From Streptomyces graminofaciens (GTDB taxonomy: Bacteria > Actinomycetota > Actinomycetes > Streptomycetales > Streptomycetaceae): DNA of 64,000 nucleotides. The notes beneath the pieces were generated by a model, which was given only the letters and a program-made list of their open reading frames with translations, was not told where the DNA came from and ran no database searches. The position numbers and the translations under genes were made by a program. Shown here piece after piece: positions 58,636-64,000 of this stretch (positions within the stretch are counted from its first letter, which is position 1; each line of letters starts with the position of its first letter). The stretch lies in NCBI RefSeq assembly GCF_030294945.1, contig NZ_AP018448.1, forward strand, positions 10,512,501 through 10,576,500, given 5' to 3'.

Positions 58636-60231
58636 TCACTGTCCCACGCGCCCAGGCTGCAACACCTGGGTGAACAGTACGGTCCCGTCCTGCTCGCGCA
58701 GCCGGACGGTCAGCTCGCCGCTGTGGCCGTCGATGTCGACCTCGCCGAAGAACTGGTAGCCGCCGGCGGGCGACACGTTCGCGACGGTCGGCGCCTTCAC
58801 GAAGACCCGCTCGGGGCCGAAGGTCTTGTCCAGCGCGCCCGCCGGGAACGCGCCCGCGTTGAGCGGCCCGGACACGAACTCCCAGAACGGCTCGAAGTCG
58901 GTGAACGCGGCCCGCGACGGCTGGTAGTGCTGCGCCGAGGTGTGGTGCACGTCCGCCGTCAGCCACACCGTGCCGGTGACCTTGCGGTGCTTGATGAACC
59001 GCAGCAGCTCGGCGATCTGCAGCTCGCGCCCGAGCGGCGCGCCCGGGTCGCCCTGTGCCACGGCCTCGATGTTCTTCCTGCCCTCGGTGTTGTCCGGGAC
59101 CACCAGGCCGAGCGGCATGTCGGCGGCGATCACCTTCCACACCGCCCGCGACCGGGCCAGCTCCCGCTTCAGCCACTCCAGCTGCTCGGCGCCGAGGATG
59201 CCCTGCGGGTCGACGGTGTCGGTGCCGGGCGAGTTGGCGTTGCGGTACGTACGCATGTCCAGCACGAAGACGTCGAGGAGCGGCCCCTGCCGCAGCACCC
59301 GGTACACCCGGCCCTCGTGGGCGCCCGTCCGCAGCGTGGAGATCGGGAGGTACTCGCCGAACGCCTGCTTGGCCCGCCCGGCGAGCACGTCGACGCTCTT
59401 CTCCGTGTAGCGGGTGTCCGTGGCGGCGATCACCTGCCCCGGGTACCAGTTGTTGCGCACCTCGTGGTCGTCCCACTGGACGATCGCCGGTACGCGGGCG
59501 TTGAAGTCCTTGAGGTTCTGGTCGAGCAGGTTGTAGCGGAAGTTGCCGCGGAACTCGGCGAGGGTCTCGGCGACCTTGGCCTTCTCCTCGGTGGTGATGT
59601 TCCGCCAGGTGCTGCCGTCGGGCAGGGTGGCCGTCGCGGCTACGGGGCCGTCGGCGTAGATGGTGTCGCCGCTGAAGAGGAAGAAGTCCGGGTCGAGGGC
59701 GCCCATCGCGTCGAAGATGCGGTAGCCGCCGAAGTCGGGGTTGATGCCCCAGCCCTGACCGGCCAGGTCACCCGACCAGACGAAGCGGACGCCGCGGTGG
59801 CGCGAAACCGACGTCGTACGGAACGTGCCGGTGACGGGTTCGCCCGTGCGGCGCGGGTCGTCCGGGTCGGCGAGGGTCACCCGGTAGTGGATCTGCTGCC
59901 CCGGCGGCAGGCCGCGCAGCCGTGTCGTACCGGTGAAGTCCGTGCCGGGGCCGAGCAGCGGCCCGTGCCATCTGCGGGCGCCCCGGAACGACTCGGTGGC
60001 GGAGGTCTCGACGATCATCCGGGCCGGCCGGTCCGAACGCACCCACACCAGGCCGGAGTCGGCGGTCACATCCCCGCTCTGCACACCCCACCCGGCCGTG
60101 GGCCGCCCCGACAGGGCGAGCGCCGGGGCCGCGCCGAGCGCGCCGGGCAGGGCGAGGGCCGCCGACGCGGCGAGGGAGCCACGCAGCACGCTGCGACGGC
60201 CGGGGAGGGGACTCGGCGGACGGTGTGACAT
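58636..60231 (-). CDS. phoD: Tat-exported alkaline phosphatase D
   Basis: A 531-residue PhoD-family phosphodiesterase/phosphatase. A twin-arginine signal (Arg12-Arg13, RRSVLRGSL) and an Ala-rich stretch direct export. Metal-site motifs follow: 'VRFVWSGDLAGQ', 'FFLFSGDTIYADGP', 'PAIVQWDDHEVRNNW' and 'VTGTVWLTADVHHTSAQHYQ'. It releases phosphate from organic esters outside the cell. ATG 60231 has GGAGGCG upstream. A PHO-box-like site lies 70-90 bases upstream (60301-60317), fitting phosphate starvation control by PhoP. Confidence 0.93.
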   Translation of the reverse strand: MSHRPPSPLPGRRSVLRGSLAASAALALPGALGAAPALALSGRPTAGWGVQSGDVTADSGLVWVRSDRPARMIVETSATESFRGARRWHGPLLGPGTDFTGTTRLRGLPPGQQIHYRVTLADPDDPRRTGEPVTGTFRTTSVSRHRGVRFVWSGDLAGQGWGINPDFGGYRIFDAMGALDPDFFLFSGDTIYADGPVAATATLPDGSTWRNITTEEKAKVAETLAEFRGNFRYNLLDQNLKDFNARVPAIVQWDDHEVRNNWYPGQVIAATDTRYTEKSVDVLAGRAKQAFGEYLPISTLRTGAHEGRVYRVLRQGPLLDVFVLDMRTYRNANSPGTDTVDPQGILGAEQLEWLKRELARSRAVWKVIAADMPLGLVVPDNTEGRKNIEAVAQGDPGAPLGRELQIAELLRFIKHRKVTGTVWLTADVHHTSAQHYQPSRAAFTDFEPFWEFVSGPLNAGAFPAGALDKTFGPERVFVKAPTVANVSPAGGYQFFGEVDIDGHSGELTVRLREQDGTVLFTQVLQPGRVGQ

Positions 60232-60300
60232 GAAGGCGCCTCCAGGGACGGGTCCGGCCAGTGTGCAGTGCCACAACTACTGGTGCGCAGAAGCGCACAC

Positions 60301-60317
60301 GGAAACCCCAAGTGAAC
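60301..60317 (-). promoter_or_regulatory. PHO box (PhoP direct-repeat site) for phoD
   Basis: On the minus strand, GTTCACTTGGG followed by GTTTCCGTGTG: two 11-base units beginning GTTCAC and GTTTCC, close to the Streptomyces PhoP direct-repeat consensus. It lies 70-90 bases before the phoD start. Confidence 0.55.
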
Positions 60318-60420
60318 AACTGCCCGATGGGGGAGGGGAACGGCTGTTTTCCGCCCCCGCCGCGCCTGAGAGCTCGGGTGGCGGGGCGCGTTGGCGGGTG
60401 CGGGTCGTGTGTGGTTGCTC

Positions 60421-60515
60421 GCGCAGTTCCCCGTGCCCCTGAAAAGCCGGGCCCGCGCCCGCGCTTTTCAGGTCCGCAGGGCCTGTGCTCCTAAGGGGCG
60501 CGGGGAAAACTGCGC
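60421..60515 (+). repeat. Nested Streptomyces intergenic inverted repeat
   Basis: An outer pair (GCGCAGTTCCCCGTGCCCCT at 60421-60440, complemented by AGGGGCGCGGGGAAAACTGC at 60494-60513) encloses an inner hairpin CTGAAAAGC...GCTTTTCAG (60439-60471). Shorter relatives appear at 28530, 26966 and about 20270. It probably works as terminator for MocR. Confidence 0.7.
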
Positions 60516-60621
60516 GACAAGCCCCCCCGACCCGCAGCCGACAAACCGGCCCCGGGGAGCCGGGGGCGCAGCCCTCAGGGATGGGCCGGGCAGGGGCGGC
60601 GGGGGCGAAAACCCCTCGGGC

Positions 60622-62076
60622 TCACCCGATCGCCTCCGCCATCACCCCCACCCCCTCCCGAATCCGCGCCGGCGAAAGATGGGCATACCCCAGAACCAGC
60701 CGCACCCGCCCGTCCTCACCCGAAACCCGCCCATACCGCTCAAGCACCCGCACCACCACCCCGCCCACCCCCACCCGCTCCACGAACCGCCCCGCCGGTC
60801 CGTACCGCTCCGGCAACGAGGCGATGACATGCAGCCCCGCCGCGATCCCGGTCACCTCGACGCCGGGAAAGCGGTCCCCCAACACCGCCACCAGCGCATC
60901 CCGCCGCTCGCGATACACCCGCCCGCACCGCCGCAACTGCCGGTCGTAGTCCCCCCGCTCCACGAACCGCGCGAACACCGCCTGATCGAGGACCGGATAC
61001 CCGAGATCCATCGCCCGCTTGCGCTCCACGACCTCCTCCGCCAACGCCCCCGGCACCAACAGCCACCCCAGCCGCAGCCCCGGCGCGAGCGACTTGCTCA
61101 CCGACCCGGTGTACGCGACCCGCTCGGGGTCGAGCCCCTGCAGCGCGCCCACGGGGGCACGGTCGTAGCGGAAGTCCCCGTCGTAGTCGTCCTCCACGAC
61201 AAGCCCGTCCACCGCCCGCGCCCAGTCGAGCAGCGAGGCCCGCCGCCGCGCCGAGTACGCGATCCCGGACGGGAACTGGTGGGCCGGCGTGGCCACCACC
61301 GCCCGTACCCCCGAATCCCCTAGCGGCCGTATCGCCAGCCCCTCCTCGTCCAGCGGCAGCGGCACGACGGAGAGCCCGGCCGCCCTGTACAGGGTGCCGT
61401 GCTCGGGGCTGCCCGGGTCCTCGACCCCGATCTCGCGCACCCCGCGCGCGTGCAGCACCTGCCCGAGGAGTGTCGTCGCCTGGGCCACCCCGGAGACGAT
61501 CACGACCCGCTCGGGGTCGGCGACCACACCCCGGCGGCGCGCGAGCAGCTCCGCGAGGGCGGTACGCAGCCGGGGCAGCCCGCGCGGATCGGGGTAGCCG
61601 AGCGCGTGGTGCGGGAGTTCCGCGAGCACCGAGCGCTGCGCCGCCGCCCACGCGGCACGCGGGAACAGCGACAGGTCCGGCGTCCCGGGCACGAAGTCGG
61701 CACGGACGGTGCCGGGGGGACGCGGCGCGAGATCACGCGCCCGGGGGGCTGCGCTCCGCACGGCGGCCCCCACCCAGGTCCCGGCACCGCGACCGCTGCG
61801 CAGATAGCCCTCGGCCGTCAGCTGCTCGTACGCCTCCGTCACCAGCCCGCGCGACACCCCGAGATCGGCCGCCAGTTCCCGGCTCGACGGCAGCCGGGTT
61901 TCGGCCGCCAGCCGCCCTGTACGGATCGCCTCCCGCAGCGCGGCCTGCAACGTCCGCCCACGCGCGCGTGCCGGCGCCGAGCCGACCGGCAACAGCAACT
62001 CCCAGGCGGCGGCCCAGGGAACGGAGCCCCGGCCGTCCTCCGGCCCGGCGGCGGAACTGGTCCCCGAAAACGTCAT
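60622..62076 (-). CDS. MocR-family regulator (GntR HTH plus aminotransferase-like domain)
   Basis: A 484-residue protein. The N-terminal GntR winged helix ('LQAALREAIRTGRLAAETRL', 'SRELAADLGVSRGLVTEAYE') joins an aminotransferase-like domain (from about 120) with 'LDWARAVDGLVVEDDYDGDF' and the PLP-lysine 'YTGSVSKSLAPGLRLGWL'. MocR proteins bind PLP or an amino-acid aldimine and control vitamin B6 or amino-acid genes. It is divergent from the EamA transporter at 62124, with GGACC direct repeats between, so it most likely controls that gene and itself. Confidence 0.92.
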   Translation of the reverse strand: MTFSGTSSAAGPEDGRGSVPWAAAWELLLPVGSAPARARGRTLQAALREAIRTGRLAAETRLPSSRELAADLGVSRGLVTEAYEQLTAEGYLRSGRGAGTWVGAAVRSAAPRARDLAPRPPGTVRADFVPGTPDLSLFPRAAWAAAQRSVLAELPHHALGYPDPRGLPRLRTALAELLARRRGVVADPERVVIVSGVAQATTLLGQVLHARGVREIGVEDPGSPEHGTLYRAAGLSVVPLPLDEEGLAIRPLGDSGVRAVVATPAHQFPSGIAYSARRRASLLDWARAVDGLVVEDDYDGDFRYDRAPVGALQGLDPERVAYTGSVSKSLAPGLRLGWLLVPGALAEEVVERKRAMDLGYPVLDQAVFARFVERGDYDRQLRRCGRVYRERRDALVAVLGDRFPGVEVTGIAAGLHVIASLPERYGPAGRFVERVGVGGVVVRVLERYGRVSGEDGRVRLVLGYAHLSPARIREGVGVMAEAIG

Positions 62077-62123
62077 GGAAGTGGACCTTAAACCGGACCG
62101 CCCGCCTTCCTAGCGTCACCGTC

Positions 62124-63284
62124 ATGAACGCCACCACCGCCCGCGGCTCCCTCCTCGCCGCGCTCGCCTGCGTCCTCGTCGGCGCCTCCTTCACCGCCAA
62201 CAGCGTCCTCGGCGACTACCCGTACGCGGGCGGCCAGTTCCTCCGCTACGCCCTGGCCTGCGTCCTGCTGCTCCCGCTCGTCGGCCGCGGCGGCACGGCA
62301 CCGCTGCGGCGTCTGACCGCACGGCAGTGGACCCGGCTCGCCCTCGTCGCGGCCGTCGGCATGGTCGGCTTCAACCTCGCCGTCCTCGCCGCCGAACGCA
62401 CCGCGGAACCGGCGGTGCCGGGCGTGTTCGTGGGCTGCGCCCCGGTGGTCGTCGCCGTCCTCGTACCGCTGCTGGACGGCAGGCACCCCCAACGGACCGT
62501 GCTCCACGGGGCGTCACTCGTCGCGGTGGGCGCGTTCGCCGTACAGGGATGGGGCCGTACGGACGGCGTCGGTATCGCCTTCTCGGTGTGCGCGCTGGCG
62601 GGCGAGGTCGGCTTCGCGGTGCTGGCCGTGCCCGTACTGCGGCCGCTGGGCCCGCGGCTGCTCTCGGCGACCGTGTGCGGTCTCGCGGCCGTCGAGTCGG
62701 CCGCCGTCGGCCTCGCCGTCGACGGGGGCGCCTGGTTGCGCCGCCCCGACGCCACCGAGACCGCCGCGCTGCTGTGGCAGGCGGCGGTCGTCACGGTCGT
62801 CGGCTTCGTCTGCTGGTACATGGGCATGCAGCGCATCGGAGCCGAGCGCGCCACCCTCTTCTCCGGCCTCATCCCGGTGGCCGCCGCCTGCACCGCGCCC
62901 CTCGTCGGCACCGGCGAATACGGCCCCGCCCAGGCCGTCGGCAGCGCCCTGGTCGGCGCCGGAGTCGCCCTGGGCTCGGGGGCCCTGGCCAGGCGGCGCT
63001 CAGCGGCTGCCGTCGAGGATGACCCGGGAGACGAGCGCCGGGTCGTCGTTCATCGGGCAGTGGCCGCAGCCGGGCAGGCGGATCAGCCGGGCCCCGGGGA
63101 TGACCCGCTTGGCGCGGATGCCCTGGCGGCGCACCAGCAGCCAGTCACGGGTGCCCCAGGCCACGGTGACCGGGATCTCCGGGATGTCGTCGGTGAACAG
63201 GACGTCGCCCCCGGCCCGGAGGGTGTCGTCGAAGCCCGTGGCCCCCGCCAGCGCGAGCGTCTCCGCGACGACCGCCTCCGGTGA
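62124..63284 (+). CDS. EamA-family transporter with overlapping C-terminal extension
   Basis: A DMT-type transporter. Ten hydrophobic helices fill residues 1-290 ('FTANSVLGDYPYAGGQFLRY', '...GMQRIGAERATLFSGLIP', 'VGSALVGAGVALGSGALARR'). Similar proteins end there, but no stop occurs and the frame runs 285 bases on, antisense to the alpha/beta hydrolase gene, adding about 95 hydrophilic residues. ATG 62124 is 7 bases behind TAGCGT, so the message is likely leaderless. It is likely controlled by the divergent MocR regulator. Confidence 0.85.
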   Translation: MNATTARGSLLAALACVLVGASFTANSVLGDYPYAGGQFLRYALACVLLLPLVGRGGTAPLRRLTARQWTRLALVAAVGMVGFNLAVLAAERTAEPAVPGVFVGCAPVVVAVLVPLLDGRHPQRTVLHGASLVAVGAFAVQGWGRTDGVGIAFSVCALAGEVGFAVLAVPVLRPLGPRLLSATVCGLAAVESAAVGLAVDGGAWLRRPDATETAALLWQAAVVTVVGFVCWYMGMQRIGAERATLFSGLIPVAAACTAPLVGTGEYGPAQAVGSALVGAGVALGSGALARRRSAAAVEDDPGDERRVVVHRAVAAAGQADQPGPGDDPLGADALAAHQQPVTGAPGHGDRDLRDVVGEQDVAPGPEGVVEARGPRQRERLRDDRLR

Positions 63285-63830
63285 ACGGCGGCCCGGGCGG
63301 GCGTAGATGGTGCTCGTCAGGGCCGCACGGCCGGCCGCCGACCGGGACAGCCCCTCCACCAGCGGCAGCGGCATCCGCTTCGAGATGCCCCGCATGGTGT
63401 GCAGGATGCCGAAGGCGTAGCGCCGCTCGGTCTCGTTCCAGAACCCGGCCGGGGACAGGGCCGTGACGGACCGTACGAGTTTCTCGCGGCCCAGCTCCAG
63501 GGCGAGCAGACCGCCGAGGGAGTTGCCCGCGACATGCGGCCGATCGAGCCCGATGGTCTCGCAGAACGCGGCGAACACCGCGGACGTCGTCGACAGGTCG
63601 TAGGTGAGCCCGCCCGGCAGCGCCGGGGACGCCCCGAAGCCGGGGAGGTCCACGGCGACGACGTCGCGCTCGGCGGCCAGGATGTGCACGACCGGGTCCC
63701 AGGCCTGCCGGTGGTGGCCGATGCCGTGCAGCAGGAGCAGCGGTTCGCCGACGCCCGTGCGCTCGTAGGAGACCGTCACGGTCTGCGGGCCGAGCGGGGA
63801 GGGGACCTCGAAGGAGACCGTGGCGGGCAT
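63000..63830 (-). CDS. Alpha/beta hydrolase
   Basis: A 276-residue alpha/beta hydrolase: 'EPLLLLHGIGHHRQAWDPVV' (oxyanion region HGIG), 'VVAVDLPGFGASPALPGG', nucleophile elbow 'GNSLGGLLALELG' (Ser104), Asp in 'VTVAWGTRDWLLV' and the catalytic His in 'RLPGCGHCPMNDDP'. The triad is complete. Substrate is unknown. The 3' third is antisense to the extended end of the EamA gene. Confidence 0.92.
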   Translation of the reverse strand: MPATVSFEVPSPLGPQTVTVSYERTGVGEPLLLLHGIGHHRQAWDPVVHILAAERDVVAVDLPGFGASPALPGGLTYDLSTTSAVFAAFCETIGLDRPHVAGNSLGGLLALELGREKLVRSVTALSPAGFWNETERRYAFGILHTMRGISKRMPLPLVEGLSRSAAGRAALTSTIYARPGRRSPEAVVAETLALAGATGFDDTLRAGGDVLFTDDIPEIPVTVAWGTRDWLLVRRQGIRAKRVIPGARLIRLPGCGHCPMNDDPALVSRVILDGSR

Positions 63831-64000
63831 GGTGCTGCTCCTCGTCTGTGCGGGTGGGGTGTGCAGAGGTACGCGAGCTTCGTAGACAGTTTGTCAGCAA
63901 CTGCTACCGGCGGGTAGCCCTTTCGGGGAAGACGGGCGGCCCTCCGGGAAAGACGGGCAGGCAGTCTTTCGGAAAAGGCGGCTGGACACGGCCGGACCCG

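Larger units (their letters stand above)
60232..60621. other. Intergenic region with PHO-box-like site and nested hairpins
   Basis: 390 bases: upstream part for phoD (60301-60317) and a large nested inverted repeat (60421-60515) of the common Streptomyces intergenic type. No gene was recognised. Confidence 0.5.

Overview
The window is a piece of a Streptomyces-type actinobacterial chromosome. The signs are very high GC with strong third-position GC, many GTG and TTG starts, leaderless starts with a -10 box 6-7 bases before the ATG, and a divergent third EF-Tu gene (tuf3). It is mostly ordinary chromosomal housekeeping and accessory metabolism, with two regions that stand out.

Layout. 1-6.7 kb: tail of an oligopeptide-type ABC binding protein, uracil-DNA glycosylase (ung) behind a RecA-independent DNA-damage-type promoter, a helical-repeat protein, a lipoprotein, a DinB-like protein, a Gfo/Idh/MocA oxidoreductase, apolipoprotein N-acyltransferase and a SnoaL-like protein. 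6.77-11.93 kb: a DUF4291 gene split by about 4.5 kb of inserted DNA. The insert looks like three cassettes separated by related imperfect-palindrome sites: a GNAT-AAA+ ATPase; an intact second DUF4291 gene plus a HEAT-like protein; and an NADPH-dependent reductase with a divergent HxlR regulator. 12-24 kb: SDR, a 59-residue protein, uppP, a probable sugar-acid operon (oxidoreductase, PmoA-like, cupin) behind a LacI-type operator, HxlR, TVP38, tuf3, a spermidine-synthase-like protein, MFS and a membrane-anchored protein. 24-37.6 kb: thioesterase, secreted carboxylesterase, DedA, gamma carbonic anhydrase, acetyltransferase, EamA/XRE pair, tRNA-editing-like protein, zinc-type CDF/ArsR pair, FMN reductase/TetR pair with two clear operators, MoxR/VWA pair, universal stress protein.

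37.65-43.02 kb: a tightly packed four-gene minus-strand operon encoding a TIR protein, a two-TM plus macro-domain protein of the Thoeris ThsA type, a TIR-like FxsC protein, and a MinD-like/TIR-like/NB-ARC ATPase of the FxsT type lacking its usual TPR tail. Together these look like a compound Thoeris-like defence module joined to FxsC/FxsT-type parts, without the FxSxx peptide or its radical SAM enzyme. 43-64 kb: CoA-binding protein, a CysS-like protein, SixA phosphatase, YigZ, a ββα-metal nuclease with an unusual N-terminal half, SbcCD, two Lrp regulators with divergent partners, an orphan Imm21 immunity protein, a DUF885 peptidase-like protein, a Cys/Met-metabolism PLP enzyme, an ACT-GNAT acetyltransferase, Tat-exported PhoD with a PHO-box-like site, MocR, EamA and an alpha/beta hydrolase.

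All assignments come from reading the sequence and its translations by eye; no search or alignment was run. No rRNA, tRNA, CRISPR array, transposase or integrase was recognised.
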